From Geomonas sp. RF6 (GTDB lineage Bacteria > Desulfobacterota > Desulfuromonadia > Geobacterales > Geobacteraceae): 64,000 bases of DNA. The stretch is taken from positions 2,311,001 through 2,375,000 of the forward strand of contig NZ_CP087999.1 in the NCBI RefSeq assembly GCF_021044625.1, written 5' to 3'. This document shows, one piece after another, positions 1 through 7,429 of this stretch. Within the stretch, counting starts at the first letter, position 1, and each line of letters starts with the position of its first letter. The position numbers and the translations under genes were made by a program. The notes under the pieces were generated by a model. The model had not been told where the DNA came from. It saw only the letters and a list, made by a program, of their open reading frames with translations, and searched no databases.

Positions 1-103
1 ACGGGTTGACCCTGACGAAATACCCCTCGCGTACCCGAGCCATGAACCATACGGAGAAGAAGGCCGGGAGGTCAGTCCTGCGACTGGCGGAAACGATGGT
101 CAT
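1..103 (-). CDS. DUF1848 family protein, 5' end only
   Basis: The 34 N-terminal codons of a minus-strand gene run off the left edge. They begin at an ATG at 103, two bases after the stop of the upstream gene. The readable start contains SASRRTD, then a P-A-F-F segment and REGYF, which is the characteristic opening of DUF1848 proteins (seen as ISASRRTDIPAF in relatives from memory). The family is of uncertain biochemical function, sometimes grouped with SplB/photolyase-like iron-sulfur proteins, but the cysteines that would show this lie outside the window. An AAGAGG lies just upstream of the ATG. It is probably co-transcribed with the methyltransferase-like gene at 106-990. Confidence 0.75.
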   Translation of the reverse strand, partial: MTIVSASRRTDLPAFFSVWFMARVREGYFVRVNP

Positions 104-105
104 GG

Positions 106-990
106 TTACCTCTTGATGAACAGGCACATGCGGTGGAATTTGACGCTGGTTTTCGGTATGAGCCACTCCTCTCCGGTAAAGAGGTTCGTGCGGATGGTCT
201 CCGGGAGGGGGAACCGGGGACGTATCACCGTTGCCACCGGCTCTCCCCGCTTCACGGTGAGCCCCTCGGCATGCAGTCGGGCAGCGAGTTCCGCCATGAA
301 CTTGAAGATATCATGGTAGGCGTTTTCGATAAAGACGATTGCCTTGCACCTTGACTTGGCGATGATATTGCGGAAGGTGGCGAAGGCCCTTTCCCGGTCC
401 GCGTAGATCTCCGTCATGAAGTTCTGCGAGACGATGAAGTCTGTATCCGAAAGGATGGCGTCGCAGGGAGAACCGCACGTGGTGCAGGCCGCCACGTCGC
501 AAGGCTGATGGGCGAGGGTTAGCCGCTCCGGATGGCTGGAGTAGCCGGGAGCGAGGAGCGGGAGCAGTTCCTGCTGCACTTTTCCCCACCCCGGTTCACG
601 GTCGAAGACGGTGGCCCGGATGCCGGTTATGTGCCTGGCGTGATCCCGCAGGTAGGCGGCAAGCCCCAGCACTTCCGGGGCCGGACCGCCGCCGAGGAAC
701 GCAGCCTTCATCGTCCCCTCCGGACGTTCCGCGAACTGGAGCTTGGCGAGTTCCATCGTGTAGTAAAGCGGCTCGATGTAGTAAGGAAAGTAGGCCAGGA
801 GGTAGGCGCCGCGGAAGCGTCCCTCGTCGTACGGCATACGCTTTCCCAGCGGCATGTGGAACATCCCTCGCGCCTGCCGCACGAAATGCTGCATGTCGCG
901 CGCAGCCAGAGCGATCTTGTCCTCGGGAATGCCGTTGGTTGCACAGAGCCAGGAGAAGAGCTGAGGATACGGATTGTGGGAAGGGAACAT
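106..990 (-). CDS. methyltransferase-like protein of unknown specificity
   Basis: The protein has 294 residues. A Rossmann glycine-rich loop (FLGGGPAPEVLGL) near residues 96-108 follows a hydrophobic strand, as in motif I of class I SAM-dependent methyltransferases, and an acidic FDRE at about 128 could hold the SAM ribose. A cysteine cluster (CTTCGSPC) sits near residue 168. There is no signal peptide and no membrane segment. AGGAGTG lies seven bases before the ATG. The gene precedes the DUF1848 gene by two bases, so the two probably act together. I do not recognise a substrate, and the methyltransferase call rests on the loop and overall pattern only. Confidence 0.6.
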   Translation of the reverse strand: MFPSHNPYPQLFSWLCATNGIPEDKIALAARDMQHFVRQARGMFHMPLGKRMPYDEGRFRGAYLLAYFPYYIEPLYYTMELAKLQFAERPEGTMKAAFLGGGPAPEVLGLAAYLRDHARHITGIRATVFDREPGWGKVQQELLPLLAPGYSSHPERLTLAHQPCDVAACTTCGSPCDAILSDTDFIVSQNFMTEIYADRERAFATFRNIIAKSRCKAIVFIENAYHDIFKFMAELAARLHAEGLTVKRGEPVATVIRPRFPLPETIRTNLFTGEEWLIPKTSVKFHRMCLFIKR

Positions 991-1237
991 AATTTCACTC
1001 CTTGGAGTCGAAGATTACGTTCCCTATAGCGAGCGGTGTGCCAGGGGAGAGGGCTGAAAATTACCCTAGCTATTTCTTCATGTTATCCCGCAGAACCCCT
1101 TCCCCCACCCTCAGTTCGGCACAAATTTATTTATGAAAGCATAAAAGTGTCTTACTGGCCGGGGACTACCGAGGGGGCCAGGCTGCCGGGACGGCAGCAG
1201 CGGCCCCCCGCGCAGCGTGTCGAACACGATCTTCTTG
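991..1237. other. intergenic spacer left of the CARF/CHASE2 operon
   Basis: This 247-base spacer separates the methyltransferase-like gene from the receiver gene; both read on the minus strand. It holds a 6-bp stem (GCTGCC 1182-1187, GGCAGC 1193-1198) without a following T-run on either strand, so it is a weak terminator candidate for the operon to its right. An A/T-rich stretch around 1115-1150 could contain the promoter of the methyltransferase-like gene, but no convincing -35/-10 pair was found. Confidence 0.3.
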
Positions 1238-2143
1238 CTACGAAGCGGGAGAATACCTGTCGAGCCACATCAGCACGTCGAACAGCGTGTACAGCACCGA
1301 CGTGACGGTGTATCGCGTGGGCTTGTCGAGGCGGCTGTCCTCATACGCGTGGAGGCCATCCGAGGTCACCTTGTAGATGAACTTCAGCTTGCGGTCGAGC
1401 GCTGAGTCGTTCCGCACGTATATGGCTCCCCTGTGCTTTCCCTTGTCCTTGTCGAATTGGCCGTTGAGGTGATAGAAGATGTCCCTCATCCGCAGATCCA
1501 GATTTCCCACCAGGTTCCTCGTGTACTCCTCCGGGAGAATTGCCCTGAATTTCGGGGACACGAAGATGCGTTCGAAGATGTTGCGCAGGCTCGCCAGATT
1601 TCCCCTGACGGTCGGCTGGTCGTCGGCGTCCTTCTTGAGGAGGACACTCATCATCTCGTCTGCGCTGAGGAGTCCCAGGTGACAGGAGGCGATGTTCATT
1701 ACCTCTAGGTACTCCGCTTTAAGGTTGTCCAGGGCGGAGTTTCTCAGCCGTGTGGCTATCTCGTAGAGCAACCGCTCTTCGTCCTTCCCCTTGCGATAGA
1801 CCTCGATGTCCCTGTACTCGCTTTTCTTGCGGTCGTACTCGTCATCGAAGCCGGTGAGGGCGAAAACCGGGAGCTTCGGGTCGCTCACACCGAAGTAGCG
1901 CACCATCTCGGAGAAGTAATAGCGGTCGGTGTTGCGCGAGGTGCCAGACACCTTGCAGTCGATGTCGGAGATCACCGCCGAGATGGAATTCCTGTTAGAA
2001 GCGAAGATTGTTTTGGCGTCCTCGAGATTGTTGGCAATGAGGAGATCGAACTCTCTGTGGGAACAGGTTACCCTGTCGTCGAAGGAATCGCAGAATTTCT
2101 CGTCGTCGTCGATCAGCAGAATCTTGAAAGGGCCTTGCGTCAT
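1238..2143 (-). CDS. receiver-domain protein with a C-terminal helical domain of unknown function
   Basis: Residues 1-130 form a response-regulator receiver: an acidic triad D12-D14, a likely phosphoacceptor D60 (VISDID), T97 (VFALTG) and K118. The remaining 170 residues are predicted helical and match no DNA-binding output domain that I recognise; they end in a segment rich in aromatic and hydrophobic residues (TRYTVTSVLYTLFDVLMW). The ATG lies one base past the kinase stop codon, with GGAG just before it, so translation is probably coupled to the CHASE2 kinase. The natural reading is that H456 of that kinase phosphorylates D60 and the C-terminal domain is an effector or a protein-binding module. 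Confidence 0.8.
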   Translation of the reverse strand: MTQGPFKILLIDDDEKFCDSFDDRVTCSHREFDLLIANNLEDAKTIFASNRNSISAVISDIDCKVSGTSRNTDRYYFSEMVRYFGVSDPKLPVFALTGFDDEYDRKKSEYRDIEVYRKGKDEERLLYEIATRLRNSALDNLKAEYLEVMNIASCHLGLLSADEMMSVLLKKDADDQPTVRGNLASLRNIFERIFVSPKFRAILPEEYTRNLVGNLDLRMRDIFYHLNGQFDKDKGKHRGAIYVRNDSALDRKLKFIYKVTSDGLHAYEDSRLDKPTRYTVTSVLYTLFDVLMWLDRYSPAS

Positions 2144-2144
2144 G

Positions 2145-4184
2145 TCATCTCCAGGGGAGGGTTATCTTGAAGTGGCAGGGAAAATCGCCAGTCCGGACGA
2201 TGTCGAATCGGCCTGCATGCTCTCGCACGGCCTTTCCTATAATGTCGCCGCCGATGCCGCTTGATTTCTTTATGGAGTACCACTCGGTGAAATCGGCCTC
2301 AGTGATGTTGTCGGGAAATCTCTGTCCGTTGTTGTAGCAGTCGATCACCACCCCTTTTTTTGTTGCGGTTATGCTGAACCCCACCACCGGGTCGACGACT
2401 GTCTCCAGCGCCCCGTGTTTCAGGGCGTTCTGCACGACATTGGACATTGCATCGATGAAGAGGTCCTTCTTGAGGCTAAACGCAATGCTGCGGGCACTGG
2501 TCTCGAGCGCGAACCGTATCCTGTCGGATCTGTCTTCAAGGAACTTCCTCACCTTCGTGTCGAAGAGTTCGACGAGATCGACGGTCTCGGCAGGTATCCT
2601 GCCTTCGTCGAAGGTGTAGCGTCCCGATTTGTTGTTCACCTGTTCCTCGATATCCCTGATGTTGGATTCCAAGGCGCGCAGGCCGTCGGCCAACGTCTTT
2701 TTCACGGTGTTGTCTCGCCGGACAACCATCGGCTCGTCGCCGATTCCGAGCCGTGCCACCACCCTGGAGATGCCGGCGGTGGCGGTGGTCAGCGCGCTCA
2801 GCCTCGGGTTCACCTCGTGCTTTATCTTGCGCAGGGTCCTCTTTTCCCCCTCCCGTTTGAATACCTCGATACTGCGGTTGAAGACGATCTCCGCTTCATC
2901 GTGGTTTACTAAAGCGTAAGCGAGGCTTAAGGCTGTCGCCAGCAGAAAGCCGAAGCCTCCCACATAACTGCCGAGCACGAAAAAGAAGGTAAGGCAAATC
3001 CCGTTGGTCGAAAAAAAGTACTCCAAAGGAAGGAACGAACAGAAATAGGCCAGGTAGAGCGGCACCAGTGATAGTAACCACGTTACATTGCTGCGAAACG
3101 ACTTTCGGAGGTGGCCAAACGTTACGAGGTATAGATAAGGAAGGTAAAAAAAAAGCAGAAGCAGCGCCAGGTCGACGGCCAGTCCGAGCAGGTAGCGGTA
3201 GACGTTGCCATGGCCATAGCTTTGAATCGCGTTACCGAGATAGACGATGCTCGGAATAGTGCCGATGGGGGTCACCACCTGGTCATTGCGGGTATTCCCC
3301 ACGATCAGCACCTGCGACGACGGAAGGCTCCCGTTCTTGCGGAAGTCTGCAGAGCGCAGCACCGCAACCGGCGGCACGATTTTCGTCAGATCGGATTCGA
3401 CCGGCAGATCCGAGTACCTGACCACCGCCCACAGCACGTTCTGGTTTATAAGGTCCTGTATCGTGCTCGGCTCGGGGCGGAGCGAGAGTGTTTGAAGACT
3501 GTGAACGATGTTGGCCACGCTGCACAAAGAAACATCTTTGCCCTTGGCCCGGTGATAGGTCTCCGAAGAAAAGAAGGACCGTACCGCGGCGTCTGCCAAC
3601 GCGGAATCGTACATTGCGAACGAATGCAGCATGTAAGCGAGAAACCTGTTTTTGTAGAATACCTCGGTTTTCTTTTCCCTTTCCGCGGCGAGATACAGGT
3701 TCGGAACGTTGCCGAGCGAGGCAACCGCGGCATTGCCGAGCTTCCCGTACTCTTCCCGGGATACCGAAACTACCACCTTGTTCGAACTCGCAAGGCGGGT
3801 TACGAAAGCGACGAACGCACGTTTTCCGGCGTCCGAGGGCAGATAATGGAACGGCTTGTCGAAGACAATTATCCGGTCCCTAACCGTGCTCAAGGCTTCT
3901 TCGGTGGCGGACCAGTCGACCGAGTCCACATAGGCGATCCGGTCGTTGCTTCTCGAATTCAGCGCATCTTTGAAGACGAAGTTGTCAACGAAGCGGAAGA
4001 ATGCGGGGGAGTCCAGAATGGGTACCAGGAGAAGCTGGAATCCCCATAAGCACAAGGTGCCGATGAACAGGTATTTCACGGCCTTTCTGCAGATGGAGAA
4101 GGGGTTTCTAAAAAGCGGTCCGAAGTCCGCTTCGTCGGCGACTTGGTAGATTTTGTCGATGATCTTCACGAAAGGCACCTGCAA
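2145..4184 (-). CDS. CHASE2-domain sensor histidine kinase
   Basis: The 679-residue membrane kinase has a first membrane helix at about 36-56, a periplasmic CHASE2 sensor at 57-330 ending in a VLIVGNTR...TPIGTIP...NAIQ pattern typical of that domain, then about three membrane helices (331-356, 366-386, 395-424). The cytoplasmic part has an atypical H-box (IKHEVNPRL, H456), an N-box (VVQNALKHG, N586) and a G-box (GIGGDIIG). There is no PAS domain. The reading frame opens with a TTG at 4184; a GTG at 4178 is an alternative, so the start is uncertain. It lies 54 bases behind the CARF-like regulator and is contiguous with the receiver gene. Confidence 0.9.
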   Translation of the reverse strand: MQVPFVKIIDKIYQVADEADFGPLFRNPFSICRKAVKYLFIGTLCLWGFQLLLVPILDSPAFFRFVDNFVFKDALNSRSNDRIAYVDSVDWSATEEALSTVRDRIIVFDKPFHYLPSDAGKRAFVAFVTRLASSNKVVVSVSREEYGKLGNAAVASLGNVPNLYLAAEREKKTEVFYKNRFLAYMLHSFAMYDSALADAAVRSFFSSETYHRAKGKDVSLCSVANIVHSLQTLSLRPEPSTIQDLINQNVLWAVVRYSDLPVESDLTKIVPPVAVLRSADFRKNGSLPSSQVLIVGNTRNDQVVTPIGTIPSIVYLGNAIQSYGHGNVYRYLLGLAVDLALLLLFFYLPYLYLVTFGHLRKSFRSNVTWLLSLVPLYLAYFCSFLPLEYFFSTNGICLTFFFVLGSYVGGFGFLLATALSLAYALVNHDEAEIVFNRSIEVFKREGEKRTLRKIKHEVNPRLSALTTATAGISRVVARLGIGDEPMVVRRDNTVKKTLADGLRALESNIRDIEEQVNNKSGRYTFDEGRIPAETVDLVELFDTKVRKFLEDRSDRIRFALETSARSIAFSLKKDLFIDAMSNVVQNALKHGALETVVDPVVGFSITATKKGVVIDCYNNGQRFPDNITEADFTEWYSIKKSSGIGGDIIGKAVREHAGRFDIVRTGDFPCHFKITLPWR

Positions 4185-4238
4185 ATAATTGTTGCCGCGC
4201 CCTCCCCCGTCGATCAGGGGAATCGTGCGGCGGTCGCG

Positions 4239-5771
4239 TCACGAAGACGGCGTGTCGCGCAGTCCGTATCTTTTAAGCCAGTTGTCGAGCGTCTGGTAGC
4301 TCTTGAAGTTCAAAAGGCGCGACGCCTTCGACTTGTTACCGCCGGATGCGGTCATTGCCTTTTTCAGGTAATGCCTGGCGACCTCACCGAGAATCCCCTC
4401 CAGATCGAACCCATCCCCCAGTGGAACTCCCAGAACGTCTCCGCGTCCTTCATCGTTGCTTCCACTGCGAGGAGGAGCGGGTAGCAGGGCTTCTTCGATG
4501 TCCTGTTTCTCGAGGACGTTCCCGTCGGACCAGAGCGCTGCCCGCAGAAGGGTATTCTGCAGTTCCCTCACGTTGCCGGGCCAGTGATGCTGGAGCAACA
4601 CGGTACGGGCTGCGGACGAGAGCTTCTTGGGCGTGTGCCCCGCACCCTTCGACAGGCGCCGGTTCGCTTCCCGCAGCAGGTGGTCGATCAGGGGTATCAG
4701 GTCCCCTTCCCGCTCGCGCAGGGGCGGCACGTAGAGCATGGCCACCGCCAGCCGGTGGAACAGGTCTTCGCGAAACCTCCCCGCGGCGACCTCCTCCAGG
4801 AGATTCCTGTTGGTGGCGGCGATGATCCGGGCATCGGTCGTTTCGGGGATGATTGCGCCCACGGGGGTAAAGGTGCCCTCCTGGAGAACCCGCAGGAACT
4901 TGACCTGCGCGCCGAGGGGCAACTCCCCCACCTCGTCGAGAAAGAGGGTACCGCCGGCCGCGGCTTTTATCAGCCCATGCTTTTGGCCGGCCGCCCCGGT
5001 GAAGGCCCCCTTGGCGTGGCCGAAGAGTTCCGATTCGATCAGCGAGGCCGGGATGGCGCCGCAGTTCACGGCGACGAACCGTCCCTTGCAAAGGCTCGAC
5101 TTGTGGATGGCGCTCGCCAACAGTTCCTTCCCGGTTCCCGATTCGCCCAGGATGAGCACGGGCAGGAAGTGCGGGGCGGCCTTTTGCGCCTTCGAGAGGA
5201 GTCGGAGCACCACCTCGCTGCGGTGAATGATGTTGCTGAAGGCCGGCGCATCGGCACTGCCTCCATCAAAAAGCGGGCCAACCGCTTTATCTTTCCGTTT
5301 TACTAAGTCGGGAAGATAATCGGCGGCGAGTTCGAAGGGGAAATAGACATCCTGCACCCCCTCCTCCGGCGAGGATTTTATCAGCGTCGCCGTGAAGAAG
5401 GAGTTGGCGAGGATGATCCACACGGAGGCCATCGCCCAAGTACCGGAGGAGAGGTGGAAGGTTACCTCGCAGCCCTTTCCGATACCGCGCAAGGTCTCCT
5501 GTACCGTTCGCTTGGCGTAGTCGTACACCGCCGGAATATCGGTAGGATTGGCAAGTTCGACCGATCTCACCTCCAACTCCGCGGAGGTGCGTGCCCTGAT
5601 CCAGTTGAAGTACCCTTGGGTTTTGTCCGCCGGCCAGTCGGAAAGAAGGACGACCTTTCCATAGTTGCGGGAGGAGATGGACTGGCAGATGGCGCCCAGC
5701 CCCCTCGCCCCGTCGGATGACGCGGCGTCGAGATCGTTCTTTCCAATCCATGCGAATAAAGCCCTTTTCAT
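4239..5771 (-). CDS. sigma-54 enhancer-binding protein with an RtcR/CARF-like sensor domain
   Basis: The 510-residue protein has three parts. Residues 1-155 resemble the RtcR N-terminal (CARF-type Rossmann) domain: an opening strand LFAWIG, and SSGTWAMA at 109-116, which corresponds to the ligand-binding ThrGly-Thr turn of CARF proteins, followed by a helix and IKSSP as in RtcR. Residues 180-420 are a sigma-54 AAA+ domain with Walker A GESGTGKE (209-216), GAFTGA (255-260) and Walker B LFLDE. Residues 460-510 hold a Fis-type helix-turn-helix. CARF domains bind cyclic oligonucleotides or RNA ends, so this is probably a nucleotide-triggered activator. It is the first gene of the operon with the kinase and receiver. 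No rtcA or rtcB is present in the window. Confidence 0.87.
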   Translation of the reverse strand: MKRALFAWIGKNDLDAASSDGARGLGAICQSISSRNYGKVVLLSDWPADKTQGYFNWIRARTSAELEVRSVELANPTDIPAVYDYAKRTVQETLRGIGKGCEVTFHLSSGTWAMASVWIILANSFFTATLIKSSPEEGVQDVYFPFELAADYLPDLVKRKDKAVGPLFDGGSADAPAFSNIIHRSEVVLRLLSKAQKAAPHFLPVLILGESGTGKELLASAIHKSSLCKGRFVAVNCGAIPASLIESELFGHAKGAFTGAAGQKHGLIKAAAGGTLFLDEVGELPLGAQVKFLRVLQEGTFTPVGAIIPETTDARIIAATNRNLLEEVAAGRFREDLFHRLAVAMLYVPPLREREGDLIPLIDHLLREANRRLSKGAGHTPKKLSSAARTVLLQHHWPGNVRELQNTLLRAALWSDGNVLEKQDIEEALLPAPPRSGSNDEGRGDVLGVPLGDGFDLEGILGEVARHYLKKAMTASGGNKSKASRLLNFKSYQTLDNWLKRYGLRDTPSS

Positions 5772-5810
5772 GGCTGCCGTTATATAAATATATTTATGCT
5801 ATTGCAATAT
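5772..5810 (-). promoter_or_regulatory. candidate promoter of the CARF/CHASE2 operon
   Basis: Reading the minus strand, TTGCAA is followed after 17 bases by TATAAC, seven bases before the ATG at 5771. No Shine-Dalgarno sequence precedes that ATG. If this promoter is used, the transcript would start near the ATG and be leaderless. The surrounding sequence is very A/T-rich, so chance matches are likely. Confidence 0.35.
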
Positions 5811-6389
5811 TATTTTCTACCCTTCTGACGCCTCCAGAGGTGACAGCCCCGTCTGGCGCGCACCAACTCCAGGTCGCGCACGAAGGCCCAGACGTTTGTG
5901 CCCTTCCTCATCCTGTAGCGCCATGGGAAGAGGGGTCCCCGCGGCTCCTCAGGTAGCCGCTGTGGAAGGGTTCACAGACTCCGTATCGAGCGCCATCAAG
6001 GAGTCGAAGCCGCCGGCTGGGATATTAAACCGGCCAGAGCCCAATAAATAGGAGCGAAGACGATGAAAAAGAACACACGAGGTCCACAAATGAAGGTCTG
6101 GAGGATCCGGAAGGTTGGAGTATCACGTTGAGCACCGAGCGTGGTGAAATTCCTCTTCCAGAATAACGTTGACACCCTTCCTTTATCGTTTTCTTCTTCT
6201 AAGCCACCCCAAACTGAAAGACGCGTACATTGGGCCTCAGCCGGTGCTATCTCTCTACGGCTCAAAGTATGGACATTTGGGGCAGCGAGACCCCGAAAAA
6301 AGACATTAGGTATGGACATGGTCAAAATTTATATAAGCTTCTGAACATAGACAGAAAAGAGAGGCGTCCATACCATGTGACCTCGCCGG
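5811..6389. other. non-coding junction between the accessory operon and truncated recQ
   Basis: This stretch of nearly 600 bases has no gene I can support. On the minus strand near 5812-5960 there is a short arginine-rich reading frame (containing MRKGTNVWAFVR) that might be a gene remnant. A 9-bp inverted repeat, GGTATGGAC (6309-6317) and GTCCATACC (6366-6374), lies next to the point where recQ homology starts, and TATGGACAT recurs near 6268 and 6310. These may be ends of a lost mobile element. A minus-strand frame of 109 codons at 5996-6325 is not recognisable. Confidence 0.4.
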
Positions 6390-7253
6390 TGTGGCGGGAC
6401 GGGGCGTGCCGGGAGGGACGGGCTCCCCGCCGAGGCGCTCCTTCTTTTCGGCTATGGCGATATCGCCGTGGCCGCAGCCCTCATCGGTAACGGCAACAAC
6501 GAGGAGCAAAACCGAATAGAGATGCACAAGCTGCAGGCGATGGTCGGATTTGCCGAGGCGCAGACTTGCAGGCGGCGGGTGCTTCTCGGGTACTTCGGCG
6601 ACAGGCTGGAGGAGGACTGCGGCAACTGCGACATCTGCGAAAACCCTCCCGAGCGGTTCGATGCCACCGATGATGCACGAAAGGCGCTTTCGTGCGTTTT
6701 CCGCGTGGGGCAACGCTTCGGGCTCGGGCATGTGGTCGACGTCCTGCGGGGCTCGCAGAACCAGCGGATACAGCAGCTGCGCCACGACAAGCTGTCCACC
6801 TTCGGTATCGGCCGCCACCTGTCACAGGATGCGTGGAGCGGCGTGATCCGCCAGCTGGTTCACCTGGGGTATCTGGAGCAGGACATCGCCAGCTACTCGG
6901 TGCTGAAGCTGACAGAACGGGCGAGGCCACTGCTGCGGGGGGAGGAGCGGCTGGTGCTGGCGAGGCCGCAGACGCGGGATGTGCGCGGTGCAGTCGAGAA
7001 GAAGGCGGCACAGAAAAAGCCGGCGTACGACAACGCGCTTTTCCAGGAGCTGCGGGCGTTGCGCAAGGAGATCGCGGACGAGCAGCAGGTGCCCCCTTTC
7101 GTCGTCTTCGCCGACGCCACCCTCGCGGAGATGGCGGCACAGATGCCGAAGGACAAGTGGGAGCTCCTGAAGATTACCGGCGTCGGACAGCACAAGCTCG
7201 CGCGGTATGGAGATGCGTTCCTGCGGGTGATTAAGGAACACAAGGCGGAATGA
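6390..7253 (+). pseudogene. recQ: recQ helicase 3' remnant (RQC and HRDC domains only)
   Basis: The frame begins just after an in-frame TGA (6378-6380) and becomes recognisable as RecQ at TGRAGRDGLPAEALL, helicase motif VI (about 6399 on). It continues through the zinc-binding cysteines of the RQC region (CRRR...CGNCDIC), the winged helix and a complete HRDC domain, ending normally at 7253. The first half of a RecQ helicase, including Walker A, DEAH and motifs I-V, is absent. A protein could be translated from GTG 6468, but it would have no helicase activity. The sharp junction with unrelated sequence suggests replacement or deletion rather than gradual decay. Confidence 0.88.
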
Positions 7254-7305
7254 GAGGCGGGACGGAGTTGGTGTAAGCGTCGGCGCAAAGGTCGCCAGAG
7301 TCGGA

Positions 7306-7341
7306 CGCCGGGAACGCCTTCCGGCTTATCCCGGCCTACAT
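7306..7341. repeat. REP-like hairpin, GGCCGGGATAAG family
   Basis: The core reads CCGGGAACG, a short gap, then CCGGCTTATCCCGGCC. Related copies occur at 21520-21555, 21592-21626, 32315-32345 and 33903-33932, always intergenic and in either orientation. Confidence 0.7.
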
Positions 7342-7377
7342 TACACGCCCCTCCCTTTGAGGAGCAGTAACAATCAC

Positions 7378-7428
7378 GTCCCCTCCCTTTCAAGGGGAGG
7401 GACAGGGTGGGGATGGGGTGGGTGTGCG
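7378..7428. repeat. CCCTCCC/GGGAGGG hairpin repeat
   Basis: A CCCTCCCTTT-CAA-GGGGAGGG hairpin is followed by an AGGGTGGGGATGGGG tail. A longer, double copy is at 53263-53367, and looser relatives are at 10969-11009 and 32270-32301. The tail sits at the 3' end of the threonine ammonia-lyase gene, where it may serve as a transcription end. Confidence 0.65.
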
Positions 7429-7429
7429 G

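Noticed and set aside
1182-1198. Rho-independent terminator for the CARF/CHASE2 operon
   Set aside because: Stem of only 6 bp with no T-run on either strand.
1238-5771. Type III CRISPR accessory locus because of the CARF-like domain
   Set aside because: No Cas10, Csm/Cmr or repeat array in the window; the domain arrangement is that of RtcR-type regulators.
5996-6325. 109-codon minus-strand frame at the recQ junction
   Set aside because: No recognisable family, weak start and mixed composition; kept only as a comment on the junction.
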